A DNA stretch of 64,000 nucleotides from positions 7,643,001-7,707,000 of the forward strand of contig NC_069135.1 of assembly GCF_026914265.1 (NCBI RefSeq). The letters are read 5' to 3'. Positions 49,569 to 62,703 of this stretch are shown one piece after another. The position numbers were made by a program, and so were the translations under genes. The notes under the pieces were generated by a model. It did not search any database. It worked only from the letters and a program-made list of their open reading frames with translations, and was not told the origin of the DNA. Origin of the DNA: Mya arenaria (taxonomy: Eukaryota; Mollusca; Bivalvia; Myida; Myidae). Numbering within the stretch: the first letter of the stretch is position 1; each line of letters starts with the position of its first letter.

Positions 49569-52500
49569 TTACTTCGCTAGCTGTTCCCAGCGTTTAGAGC
49601 AGTCGATCTTCCCGCCTCCACAGAGAGCAGCGTGCTTCTCTCCAAACTGGCTTATCACAAACTGTCCTGTCGGGACATGGCTATAAAGCCCACAAGATTT
49701 CACAAGTAAGAGGTCCGAAAACGGCGACGGAAATTGAGCACCTTCATTCCAGTCCTTCGGCCTTGAAGTGCACAACACGTGCATCAGCCCTACAGAGAAG
49801 GCAAGGGCAATGTGTTCTCCCACCTCGGCCGTGCTGGCATCAATACTCAGAGACCCCGTCTCTAGATCAATATCAACCGATTGTAGTTTAACATGTTTCA
49901 CTGGAGATGAACGGCTGTATTGTAGCGAAACAACCTCTGTCACTTCTTTGGTTAAATGAAAGAACTTTATCTGCATTGTTCCATACGGAATACTGTCCCC
50001 ATCATCTGGAATTAAGGATAAATCATATAGTTACTTAAAAATCTAGCTTAGCTATAACTGAACAACCGTTTTTTAGTAATGCTATTTCAAACTATTGAAT
50101 TAATGGCCTAAAACTGAAACTCAAACGAATATTTGAGTACGTTTAGCAGCCATGAGTATAAAACCATTATGTTATTTTCCAGCACATAAAGTTTTGAATT
50201 GCTATTGGAAACAAGAGTTGTTTGTCAGGGGTTATCTACTGGTAACACCCAACATCAAGTTTGAGGACAGTCGGTGCAGTCATGGTCAAGTTATCACTCG
50301 GGTAGGATTTTCACATTTAATGACATTATGCACCATTGACCTGATGACCACTAATCAATAAGGGCCATCTTCTGGTCACACCAAACCTCCATGTCATGTT
50401 TAAACCTACTGGTCTATGCGATGTCCAGATATCACTCTGACAAGCTTTTTACAATCAAGGTCATCGTGACCTTAACCATTGATCTAATGACCTCAAAACC
50501 AGGGGTCATCTACAGGTCACGACCGAAACCTCCATGTCAAATTTTAGGGAAATGCATTGTAAAGTTATCACTCGGTCAAGCTTCTCGAGTTTAAGGTCAC
50601 TGTGACCGTGGCCTTTGATCTGATGGCCACAAAATCAATTCGGGACTTCTACTGGTCACGCCCAGTCTTCATGTCAAGTTTGAGGGACATGGGTGCAGGC
50701 ATTGTCAAGTTATCATTTTGACAAGCTGTTGGCATTCGATGTCATTGAGACCTTGACTTTTGACCGGATGACCCCCAAACCAATGAGGGTCATCTACTGG
50801 TAACGTCCAACCTCTAAGTAAAGTTTGAGAACCATAGGTCCAAGCATTGTCGAGTTATTACTCGGACAAGCTTTGGTCAACCGACATTCTGACTGACCGA
50901 CCGATACGTGGCAAAGCAATTTACCTACTCTTCTTCGAAAGTGGCCATATAAAACGGTTACCGGTCTGTTTCTGTACTGTCTTGGACGGTATCCAGCGGC
51001 CAGTAAGTATCCCCCAGTCGCCCTTGTGGCTCTTGATGGTCATCGCATGATCACCTTCACGTGGATTCAAACAAGGCCGGCTTGAGCTAACCTGTATGCA
51101 TGTACAATAACTATGTATTCGGAAGAAATCATGTATGAGTATTTACTGGCCGTTATGTCGCTTGTGCTAATTACAAAAACGAAGTTAGACTTATTGGGCA
51201 GATTGTTCAGAACAATGTTTAAGTTAACAACGTTGTTAACGTCAAGGTTGTTAACTCTAAAATTGTTACGGCGTTCGACGTTTAATGGTTACACTTGTGA
51301 TCTGCTGTAACAATAAGTGAGACAAATGTGTTAGCTGTACATGTTTATACTCAAAAATGTGAGCACGCCATCGAGTAATTTATGATTGAAAGGTCACAAT
51401 GATGTCGTTTATCACGTTGTTAACTTAAACAAAGTTCTGAGCAATCAGCCCATGATTAAGGGAACAGAAGATTCTAAGCATCCAAGCGTCCTAGTAAAGA
51501 GCATTCGTCATTTATTTCAACACTACACAAAGATTTTAAATATAAGAACTCACCTGGGATGTCAGTGGTAGCTGGTCGAGGTGTGTCAGGCTGGCGAAGG
51601 CCACAGGTTTGTCCTCATACAACACCCTTATACAGGATAGAGTCAGTGGTGAGCTCTGCAGCACTCGAACAGTGAACAGAGTCTTACCATCACCATCCAA
51701 GAGGCTGAGAGAGTAGATAACGCCATTATTAAGATTTTAAACTTATCAACATACAGTCAGGTATTTTAAACGTCTTCAATATGAATTAAAGACGGGAAAT
51801 TACCGTTATAATTACTGCAAGTTTACAATTGCATAATGTAATAATCTTAATAATCTTAAACATAACTGATTCAAACAGAATTGTATAATGTCTATTTAAT
51901 TAAATATCAGTCAAAACATTTTAAAGTTTAGAACCCACGTGTGAACAGCTTCGCGACATTCATTGGGTCTTCCAGTAGGCAGCCTTTCCAGCGGCATGGG
52001 TCCCCACGACTGCCGGACAGTTTCCGGTACGACAGACGACTTGAACTCCCCGGCCTGTATGACTAACTTGCATGTATTTGGCTGTATATTCCTAATCGAG
52101 CCCTGCAATTCTAGCTGAGCACTTCGCATGTCCACATTACAATCAAAATTAGTTTCTTCTTTTGAAAGACCATTTTTCACCAGCGAGGCAATATCTATCA
52201 CTCCTGTAGTTAATTGTTCATACTTCGTACCAAAAAGTAAGAATTTTGTTTTTTTCTTCAGTGAAATCAGCAAACTTCGTTCCTTTTCGGTAGTAATTGG
52301 TAATATGACAGAGTCAGGCGCCCATGAAATGAAATCATTTTGTTTTGTCTGTGACGGCAATGCCGTTTCAAACACGTGCTTGTTCGTCTCAGGTCTGTCT
52401 GTTGTTATTTCTAAAACACAGTCGTTGATACTGATGCCTGCATCTACATCCGTCAATTTAAATTGGTCAAATTGGATCTGAAAGTCTTTGCTACTCATTG

Positions 52501-53365
52501 ATAGGAGGTCATTTGAAGACAGATCGTAAAAATATCCAGCATATGGATAACCACGATACATAGCCCCATATGACGCGAAAGGCTCGTCAAATAAAGATTG
52601 CCATTCTTCTGAAGTGCTTTTGTGACATGTGACAAGATCTGAACCCTCGGTTCTGTCATTCGTGGAGTCATCATGGTTAAAAACGAAGCCAACAATTCGC
52701 TTCGTGTCAGCTGCATATGCCAGTGGGTTAACTTGGTGGGAATGCCACATGAGGTCTTGGTCGAAGCACGGAGTAATAAAACCATTCACCTTTGTCCGGA
52801 GATAGAGAAACTGCTTGTACCTTTGTAGGGAGTCTTGCAAGTAAAGCGTGTCCTGATAGTGAGGCAGTGAAACTTGGTAGAAGAACACGCCCTGGCGTGA
52901 GGCCGCTGCAATAATATCGTAGGATATCTTCGAAGAAAAACTTTCGAGCTTCGATTCATCAAAAGGAGCTTTGTAACTTGGATGGAATGGTTCGTCTGGA
53001 TACTTTTCTGACCACAAAGACGTTGCCCGTTTCTGGTCCGTACCAAACTGCCACTTATTCTTTAACGTATGGTCAACAACACTTCCACATACAGCCTTGC
53101 AGTCATCGATGTACTTTTTGGGGGACAGCATGTGACAATGCCACATCCACTCGACATCAAGCGGCCCGGACAACTGTTTCCCGGGGTGGTCTGCAGCGAG
53201 CGGCAGCCAGTATCGTTCGTATCGGTAGAGGGCACGCCGCAAGTTGGCCACATTTCTGAGAGAGGTTGCTCGATCTATAGCACACAAAAACTCTAGGTGG
53301 TTGTGGGCCTGACTCACCAAGTCGACACTGAAGTGGAGCTTCCTGGCTTCCTCGATCTGGTCCAT
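49569..53365 (-). CDS. Glycine-rich domain-containing protein-like (GRDP-like, DUF1399), 714 aa
   Basis: Four coding exons in minus order: 53365-51939, 51704-51554, 51091-50962, 50005-49569; all phases agree (2145 nt with stop). The N-terminal half carries two repeats typical of the family, each with a D-x-x-WH-x-H-x-x-x-P-type motif: WMWHCHMLSP (aa ~73-82) and LMWHSHQVNP (aa ~205-214). A beta-rich middle region follows, with a short LDGDGKTLFTVRVL segment of C2-like character, then GDWGILTGRW and a C-terminal domain with VGEHIALAFSVGLMHVLC. The usual Gly-rich tail is reduced to CGGG and about 14 residues. An acceptor at 53385, just before the first exon base, implies a 5' UTR intron. Plant members are linked to stress and development; the animal role is unknown. 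Convergent with gene B. Confidence 0.85.
50006..50961. repeat. Diverged ~130-bp tandem repeat in the last GRDP-like intron
   Basis: From about 50215 to 50955 some five diverged units repeat GTCATCTACTGGTCA, CATGTCAAGTTTGAGG and TTGTCAAGTTATCACTCGG. The array ends in a signature stretch (GACCGACCGATACGTGGCAA and a CTTCTTCGAAAG block) almost at the splice donor of the exon ending at 50962. I associate this family with bivalve and other marine invertebrate genomes. The rest of the intron (50006-50214) holds nothing recognisable. Confidence 0.7.
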
Positions 53366-53384
53366 GATATGGAACGTTACGTCC

Positions 53385-54240
53385 CTGTATGAGAAGAAGT
53401 TACACCGCCACTATACTGTCATTCGCGCATGCACTGCAAAGGAACGAAACAATTCCTTAACCTTAAATCATGCACTCGCCAATTCGCATTGATTTAAAAT
53501 GCATTTTTTTGGTACTCAAATGCATATAAATAAACCAAGAGCGCCACGGAGCGCATGACAACGACCGTCCGTTGTTTTACAGTCACAGAAGGGACATTAC
53601 TCAAATAGTATTTAAGCAAGAGTAATGGGCCTTGCAATACATAAGCTTATTTCTCTGGTAGCATTATACAAAGTTTCATTTGAATATATATATTAGACGG
53701 CTTTTGACTTATAAAGACACCAAGGCTATGAAAAACAGCCAAAATATGTAATAGCACGTTATATATTGAAATGCCTTAAACCAAAACTTCCTAGGTTTGT
53801 GTTAAGGACGTTTAGTATGTGTTCTCAATGTTTTCCTATTTAAAATAATGCTAGGTATTCTCAAAAGCCATGATCTTTACCTATGCATTTAGCAATGTTT
53901 ACAATGATTTCTGAGTCAAATGGCATCAAAGTATGAATTTAATGTTTTGTTATACATGTATATAGCCAAATATAATATTCAATTCCGCTTGTTAATGCGG
54001 ATACTTTTTATCTTCCCTCGGACCATTTCTTCGCGGATCAATGTTTTTGAATAGTGTGTATTTCAAAATAATGTAAAATTTACTGTAGATTATATATGTT
54101 TATATTTTATTGATAATTGATTTTACAAGAATATGGTATGAAGTGATCATAAAGTTAATGAATCAAATGTGAAATTATATAAACTATTTCTAAATCTAAT
54201 TCTAATAGATCTATAATTGAGAAATAAACACACTACTTAC
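53385..54240 (-). other. Presumed 5' UTR intron of the GRDP-like gene
   Basis: AT-rich and non-coding. The acceptor side (CTTCTCATACAG) is clear. A plausible donor is AAAG/GTAAGT at 54241/54240, so a short first exon could lie just right of 54240. However, a TATA-like TTATAAAA sits about 15 bp upstream of that donor, which makes the exon assignment uncertain. Confidence 0.35.
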
Positions 54241-54436
54241 CTTTCTTCCGTTTTATAATACCGGTCACAGTTAAGAATAGACACTACAGGTAAACTCGCG
54301 TTAAGCAATCCATGAGGGCTGACTAATAAACAACAGTATTTCAAAATGATCTATTAAAGTACTACTATTTATAATCGCTAAACTATAACATTGTTACACC
54401 TTAAACATAATTAATAGTTTACAATAATTATTCAGG

Positions 54437-54632
<196 letters not shown>

Positions 54633-55680
54633 TAAACTAGAAAAGAAAATTCGTATTGTATCCGGATAAAATTGATCGTTTTTCAAATCGGATAAAATGT
54701 AAAAAAAAATTTAATCCATTTACGGTATTGACACGTTATTTTAAAAATGTTTCTCACTATTGAAATATTTATCGTGCGCATTCTCCGTCTAAATGGTCCT
54801 TACCAAATCCACTGCCACCATTGGCTCATCCTCACTCTCCATCACATGCCTCATAACTATATAATGCGTAGTGTAGAATCTGCAGGATCGTCTTTGCACA
54901 CACGTGTATTAGAAAAGCACATGTCGAAGTGATTTTTTTTATAAATTTACACTAAAGCGTATTATTTCCACCGCCATCATTTTGCGTTGTAAATGATGAC
55001 GCATTCGAAGACATGTGTATAATTATAATTATGAATATTTCTTCAATTATAATCAACAGTTTAACAGTTTTTGTTCAAAAGCTCAATTACTGCAATGTTG
55101 ACTATTCTAAGGCCCATAATCCTGGCATGTATGTACAAGTCTGGCTAGTTTTCAGAGGGAAACAAGCTCTCATAGATATCTAGGTACAGTGTTCTGAATC
55201 GCAAATGGCTTATGTGCTATGCGTTGGTGGTCACATTGTTCTCCAGTTATCCTGCTTACTTAAATAGCGCAAGCATTCAGTCAGAAACCTTGACTTTCGT
55301 GGTTGATTAAATCATCGATCACATATACACCGACCAGATTGAATGTAGAGTTTAAATCGAACTGGTAAGAGGACAGTTAATGTAGTGGAAAATATTATGT
55401 TTCCAGTCTGCGTATATTTCGCCGGTGCTAAATTATTAAAATTCTACTAGGTTAATTCCCAATTATTAAATGGCAGGGTATAGTTTAAGGTTTGTTGTTC
55501 GTAATGAGAATAACAAGTTGACTGGTAACGCACCTGCCCAATAAACTATTTTTTAAAACTGATATTTGTACAACACAAATATAAACATATATTATACCTT
55601 ACATAAAACGGCGTCCCTTCTTTGTATATATAATGTCGATCGGTCCGTATATCACTGTATTTTGATAAAAATCCAGTTTT
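54633..55680. other. Intergenic DNA, nothing recognised
   Basis: AT-rich, only short frames, no splice pairs and no clear repeat. Confidence 0.5.
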
Positions 55681-55756
55681 ATGACGTCAGCGGTCCATAT
55701 CATATCTTTGGCTGGTCCGGCCCTCGCAAAAATGTAATATGGACCGCTGACGTCAT
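55681..55756. repeat. Perfect 20-bp inverted repeat with CRE palindromes
   Basis: ATGACGTCAGCGGTCCATAT at 55681-55700 is repeated in exact reverse complement at 55737-55756, with a 36-bp loop. Each arm contains the full palindrome TGACGTCA (cyclic-AMP response element type). Confidence 0.9.
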
Positions 55757-55887
55757 ACAACTGTGTGGCTTGTTTTTTACACAACGGCAACAAATGTCGC
55801 AAGTAAACATTTTAAGCTATGTTCAATAAAACACATCTAAAGTTCTTTAAAATTATTGAATGGTAATATCAAATGTTCGGTATAATA

Positions 55888-56050
55888 TAAGAAATATTTA
55901 CACACCACTTCGGGCCATATGGCATTATAAGGAACGGCCAGTCGGCCCCCGGAGGTGAATGCCAACGCCTCGGTCCATATACACATTCGGGGGCTGACTG
56001 GCCGGTCCTTATAATGTCATATGACCATCAGTGGTGTGTAATATTTCTTA
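55888..56050. mobile_element. Fold-back (MITE-like) hairpin, 163 bp
   Basis: The two halves are nearly complementary. TAAGAAATATT(T)ACACACCACT at the left end matches the right end inverted, and the pairing continues inward through CATTATAAGGA-CGGCCAGTC-GCCCCCG to a short central loop. No coding sequence is present. The shape fits a fold-back MITE or a long hairpin RNA. Confidence 0.75.
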
Positions 56051-56309
56051 AATATGCAAGAACATATTCTAAATAATTACAAATTCATATGAACAAATTT
56101 GATGAAAAGGTAGATCAAATAAACGTTAAAAAATAGTATTTTCGGATTAGTTAAAAATCACTAACATGCTTTATAAATCCGTCTCCAGGGGTAAAACTCG
56201 AGATATCGCTTAATGTCATTAATACACCCGAACGCCGCTCTAATCGGAAATGGCAGAAACATATTTAGTTCCGCCTTAAAATGACAATGCTGTGGATAGA
56301 GTTATGGTT

Positions 56310-57190
56310 CGTGCACACTACTCTTCCTCTCGTTGTGCTAAACGGTTAACCATTGTATGAAGTTTAGTTCAATTACATCCAGAACTTTTCAAGTTATGCT
56401 CCGGACAAGAAAAAAGTAACGAAGGGCAATAACTCTGTAATTGGCTACCTATAGTTAATGTAAATGTTCATTGTTCTCTCTTTGTTCTTTACCATTGTAT
56501 GAAGTTTCAATAAAGTCCATCCAGAAGTTTTCAAGTTTGACATTAAAAGGCAATATAATGTAACTGTAATTTTCTAAAAAAGAGATATGGTTCATGACAG
56601 TAACTCGAGGGGTGAATGCGAAAATGTTCTAAGTGACATTAAATAAAGAAGCAGATAGAACATTTTCGCTCTCACCCCTCGATGTACACTTTACATCATC
56701 CCATTGTGCTATACAATGTATCAAGTGCTATTAGATTAAATCCGTTATAGTTCAAGTAATGCTCTGGACAGGAAAATGTAACAAAGGGCAACTCTGTAAT
56801 TGGCTTAACTTATGTCATAATTCGTGTTCACTGCACTTTCTCTTTTTCTGCTATATCGTTGCATGAAGTTTTCATAAATACCAAAAGTTTTCAAGTTCTT
56901 GTCAGGACAAAAAACCCACACAACAAAGGGCAGTAACCCTGGTATTTGCTACAAAAGAGATATGGTTCCTGTATACGGCACTTCCTTTCATTGTGCTTTA
57001 CCGTTGTATATTTTTTATTTAATTCCTTTTGTGAGTTTATAGATATGCCCAACAAAAGAAAATGTTACAAAGGGAAAAAACTCCATAATTAACTTAAATA
57101 AAGTTATGGTTCCCATACACTGCACTTCCTCTCATTATGTTTTATTATTGTTAAATTAAATTCCATCCAATAGTTTTCATGTTACCTTAA
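56310..57190. repeat. Diverged ~190-bp tandem repeat block
   Basis: About five loosely conserved units share CAAAGGGCAATAACTCTGTAATTGG, here split as CAAAGGGCAA and ACTCTGTAATTGG, plus TTACCATTGTATGAAGTTT and CCAGAAGTTTTCAAGTT. The 27-bp hairpin lies inside the block. Confidence 0.65.
56605..56682. repeat. 27-bp inverted repeat, 78-nt hairpin
   Basis: The left arm (56605-56631) and right arm (56656-56682) pair over 27 bp with two mismatches, around a 24-bp loop. The arms contain GAAAATGTTCTA. The size resembles a small-RNA precursor, but no expression evidence is available. Confidence 0.8.
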
Positions 57191-57600
57191 GGACAAGCAA
57201 AATTGAAGGGACTAACTGACAACCCACAGCTCTAACCCTCAAACTTTATTAGGAGAATAAAAAGTCTCATAATTTTCTGCCATTAAGAATCACAAAATAA
57301 CATCGAGTACAACACATTTATTGTATAAGGTACAGAAATAAAACACAACACAGATAAAAGCTGTATATTGCGAAGTATTTAAAATGCGAAAATATAACAG
57401 AAATCACATTTTCAATACTTTCCAAAAAGAAAGTTGCAAAAGCGAAAATTGCGTCATTTTCTAAACACTATGCTTAACAGACAGATAAATCTCTAAATAA
57501 CAATCCACTATCACAGGAGTCTAACAAATCTAGCACAATAAATGGTTTATACAATTATTTCAATAACAAAAGCAATAAAAGAATGCCAGAGTATAGAAAA

Positions 57601-59076
57601 CAAGAGCTGTCACAGAGACAGCGCACTCGACTATTCCGTCGCTTTTCAATATAAGGATTGAAACGTTTTGGCAAAACATGCAAGGATCACTGTTAGATTA
57701 GATTTTAATGCAATACCGGTACATGGTGTGCTGAGATATTAACATAAATGTGGTTCCATGCGAAATTTTAACGAGAATTTCTAAGTCTAATAATAAAGGG
57801 CCATTATTTGCAGAATACAGTATAAATCTAACTTGGTTATTCAATTAAGTTGGGTGGTTGAATACCATTGTATAAAGTCTCAAAGCAATACATCAAATAG
57901 TTGCTGAGATATTATCCTATGCAACATGCAAGACCTTAACCAGAATTTCTAAGTCGCATAATTAAGGGGCAAAAATTATATATTATAAAAGATAGAGTTA
58001 TCTTACTTGATTAAATAAGAAGGTTTAATAGATGGGAGCCTGTGTGTAAAGTTTCAATGCAAAACATGATGTATTCACTGAAGTATTGACTAAAAAGTGG
58101 TTACATGCAAAACCTTAACCAGAATTTTTATGTCGAATAAAAAAGGGGCCATTATTTTAATTTAATGCAAACTGGAGTTATCTTACTTGGTTATTTAAGT
58201 AGATTGGATGGTCGAGTACAATTGTATAAAGTCTCAATGCAATCCATCAAGTAATTGCTGAGATATTAACCTATGTGTGCTTACATGCAAAACCTTAACC
58301 AGAATGTCTAAGTCAAATAATAAAGGCCCATAATTTGCATTATATTCAAAAAAGTGTTGGGAATACATATCTAATGTTTCAATGCAATACATGATATATT
58401 TGCTGAGATATTGACTTAAATGTGGTTACATGCAAAACCTTAACCAGAATTTCTAAGTCGAATAATAAAGGGCAATTATTTTGCATTAAATGCAAACTAG
58501 AATTATCTAACTTGGTTAATTAAGTAGGTTGGATGGTTGACTAACATTGTATAAAGTCTCAATGCAATACCTCAAGTAGTTGCTGAGATATTAACCTATG
58601 TGTGCTTACACGCAAAGCCTTAACCAGAATTTCTAAGTCAAATAATAAAGGGCAATTATTTGCATTAAATGCAAACTAGAGTTATCTAACTTGTTTAATT
58701 TAGTAGGTTGGATGATTGAGTACCATTGTATCAAGTATCAATGCAATACCTCAAGTAGTTGCTGAGATATTAACCTATGTGTGCTTACACGCAAAACCTT
58801 AACCAGAATTTCTAAGTCGAATAATAAAGGCCTATTATTTGCATTATATTCAAATAATTGTTATCTAACTTCATTAATTTAGTATGTTAGATAGTTGGGA
58901 ATACATATCCAAAGTTTCAATGCAATAACTGATGTATTTACTTAGATAATGACTTAAAGGTGCTTACATGCAAAACCTTAACCAAGGTGTGACACCAACG
59001 CCGCCGCCGCCACCGCCACCGCCACCGCCAGAGTGAGTAGTATAGCTCTCCTTATTCTTCGAATAGTCGAGCTAAA
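57601..59076. mobile_element. ~1.5-kb non-autonomous element with internal 170-180-bp repeats
   Basis: The ends carry an inverted CTCGACTATTC (57626-57636, and as GAATAGTCGAG at 59061-59071). Inside are about eight tandem copies of a 170-180-bp unit marked by ACCTTAACCAGAATTTCTAA, GCTGAGATATTAAC and AATAATAAAGGG, followed by a GCC/ACC trinucleotide run (58998-59030). No transposase is seen. The design matches a repeat I associate with bivalve genomes; its class is not known to me. Confidence 0.65.
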
Positions 59077-62000
59077 AAGCAATTCAATAAAAATATGTTT
59101 ATCAACATACCATACCCAAAGCAGTTAACATTTTAAATAACAAATCAAACAGCCCTTTGTTGAACCGAGCTTTTGTGGTAAATTATAGATACTATTATTT
59201 GTGGTTAAATGTTCAAGGTAAAGTCAATGAGATTCATTCAGTAATGCATTGGAAACTACAAGCCACAAGGACAGGCCACATATCTTGTTTAATGGTACAG
59301 GGAGCATATTGTTCTGCATGGAATTGAAAGAGATATGACTGGCTATTTTTATAGAAAAACAACAACAACAACAACATAATTATTATAAAACTAGCCAGAC
59401 ATATTTTACACATTTAAGAACCCGGTAGGCTTCATATAAATTATTCAATTTCCAAAAACTTTCACTTCATTATCTAACTGCTAGTAGTTATAAAACAAAC
59501 ATCTTAGAATAATCTGGTAATGGCTGTTAACTTTCAATGGCAAAAAGTATTACCTCAATCTTAAGACAGATCCTAATTTTCTATAGAAAATATATACAAA
59601 TATATATTCCCTCATCAATAACAACCAGAAATAAAATATAAATGATATAAACATCGTAAAAATAAACAACATTCATTTATAAAACTATAACAAAACACAA
59701 TAACTCATGAACAGGAATTCAGCGAGCCACAAAAAATATTAGATTTATAACCTAAATGCACAAACTCAAACCGTTTTCATCTATATAACTTAGTACTATT
59801 GTTTGCAAATGTGCTTATCAATCTGACAAATTCAATTATGCACCAAAAAGACAGTCAATATGTACCAGCTCAATGGTGGCTGCAGGCAGTCTGTATGACA
59901 TCTACATGCTTCACAACCGAGAGAAGAAAGAGGGGTCAGTCCAGTTAAATGGGAGCTGACCTGAGCCTTCAGGTTCAATAAATCAACTCCCAAGTGAGGC
60001 TTAGAATATTAGAACCCCAGCTAAGACAATCATCCCATCCTATGATAATCAGAGCCAAATGAGAAATTTAGAGCCAACGCTTCACTAAGTAAGTTCAATG
60101 TGATAAGAATATGTCAAATCGCTGAAGTTGGCAGTAAGTATTTCTTTAATGCTTAAACACAATTGACAGGACAAAGATGTTGCTCACTTGTTGGTTTTAG
60201 GAGATGCAAAGGCCACAATTGATCACTGAATGCTACAAAACCAAATGTTCACTTGCAAACAGTAGTATAATTATAAAGAAAGTTGTCAACATGCAGTTTT
60301 ATAATTCTCAACTTCATACTTTCTGTCAATTTATTGAAATATAACGGTGGAGATTGTACGATTGCAATATATATCACCTCATGAACACCAAAAGTAAATT
60401 ATTCACTCGTGGCAAAGCCATTCAAGAAATATTACTTTTAGTGCTCACTCAGTGAAAAATTTGCACATCTTTATCTGAAACAAACAATTACCCTTTATAA
60501 TTAATATATCTATATATAAATCAACCTATCAATTAACATACAGACCCTGGGATATCAGAAATAGCTTGTACCCTATAATTGTACTCTGGAATTTTTCCTC
60601 ACTAGATTTTGTCGAAATACATGTAATCTTAAAAAAAAGCCCCAGGCTGTTTTTAAGAATAGAAATACATGTTATTCATATATATATATTTTTTTTAATA
60701 CAACTGAACACAAGACCAAGCAAAATTATGCCATGATATCATCATTATAAGTAATGTAAAAACATATCTGTTAACTGACCAAATTCAAACATTTGAACAA
60801 TTTAATAAGCTGTCATAACTATAACATTTAAAGATAAAGAAAATGTAATAAGCCCTAAAAACCATAGTTCTATTTCAAACTTTTTATATTGAAAATAGAG
60901 GTAGTAGTTGAAAATGAGAAACAATTTCAACCAAATTGAATTTTCAGGTTTTCTTTCTGGTTTTTTGTATTAACTTTGAACACAACATCATGAGTTGAAT
61001 AATACCTTTCCATTCTAAGGCTTTGAAATGTTCATATTTGCATATTGAATATAATAATGTGTACAGACCAATATGGTCCACTTTAATTTCAATAACCACA
61101 ACACATAGTAAATATATTTTAAATCACAACAGAAAAACACTTTAAACAACGATTCACTTATCAGCCATTTTTAACAGGCTTTGTCATGAAAATGTAGGTA
61201 CACACATATACAAGAAATGATCTGCAAGTATTCCCGGTATAAGGTTTTGTGAAAATATCAAGTGCAACCATCATAAATGACCGTGATACTATTATGAAAG
61301 ATGGCTGAACTGGCTGATGAAATATAACTTGCAATATAATCAAAAAAGCTTACTAACACTTTTAAGCCAAAAAACTCTAAAAAATAATTCTACAAATAGA
61401 AAGTTGCATTACCGGTACTCCATTTTGTGTGCTGTATTGCATGCACCCTCGCACATCTATGATTACCCATGTTGAAAGCTATCGTCGATAAAATACCCAT
61501 ATTATCCATATTACTTTGAGCAGAATGAGAACTGGCACTACCGTTAAAGTAACATTTTGTTGAACACCCTGCAATTACCTGCATTATTGTATTAGAATAA
61601 AACACATGAGGATGAAAATATAAGATTGTGCACCAAAACAGATTACATCTTATAAATCATATTGTACTGAGAAGTAACAGATAATTACATTGTATAGTGA
61701 TGTTAGAAAAATAATGCATTCAGTCCACTCCAGGCCCTGAAAACAACATGTACATGCAACAGGCTTGTAGCTAGGCCCCATGAATCTATCAATGTTGCTT
61801 TGTATTTGAAAAGTTGCTATGCATTCCACACCTTTGAGTGATACAAAAGGCAAAGCGTAATACTATTGCCAGACAGGGCCAATCACAGGTTTCCTGGTAT
61901 CTAGATTTTGCCAGAATTGGGGTGATTATTGTAGTCGACACACATTTCTTTTTGCATGTTTCTTTTTAAAGTTAAAGATCCAAACTTGCTTTAGTCAAGA

Positions 62001-62639
62001 TTGCATAGATGTAAATGAATTTCTCTTCACATCATTTTGAAAGAAGACATATATTTTCCTATAATTTTAGGCTTTTGTTACCTTAACCTGATTTATGTAT
62101 TACCAAAATTATGCAAATATTTCTTAACATTTTTATCAAGTGTTTATATTTTGGTCTTTCCTAGTAGAAATTTTCATTTTTTTTCTCAGTGGGTCACCCC
62201 TTCCCAATCCAACCCATCTGCAGCCCCAATGTTTAATACCTTCCTACATGCCTGTGCACAGAAGCAAAACAATTTAACATATTTTGATAATTCCCAGAAT
62301 TAACACAGGTATTTCATGTACTGCACATCTAAGCAAATCAAGTAAACATATCTTTGCAATGAGAACTATATGATTCAAGGTATGATATATATTCTACCAA
62401 CTCGTTAACTGCCATTCCAAACTACATAAGGACTGATACAGCACTTATTTCCTGAACACATGTAAAATATATTTCTCTACTTTTAACAGATTCATGCTTA
62501 AAATATGAATAAAAACAACTGTAATACATGTAGCATATATATCACATCATACTCAGATGCAATGGGAAGAAACAAATTAAATGGTGTTGTCCTTCCTTCT
62601 TAATAGGCACAATGTACCTGTTACATACAAATACAAGTA
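59077..62639. other. Intergenic DNA between the two GRDP-like genes
   Basis: AT-rich, with only short frames on either strand and none with splice support or recognisable protein. No tandem array was seen. Confidence 0.45.
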
Positions 62640-62645
62640 TTTAAT
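62640..62645 (-). promoter_or_regulatory. Variant poly(A) signal of the second GRDP-like gene
   Basis: ATTAAA on the minus strand, 59 bp after the stop at 62704-62706. Confidence 0.4.
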
Positions 62646-62703
62646 CTACAATAATGACGCTAAGAAAACCATTGTTTGAGTACAAGTTTTTACCTTCCCT
62701 AAC

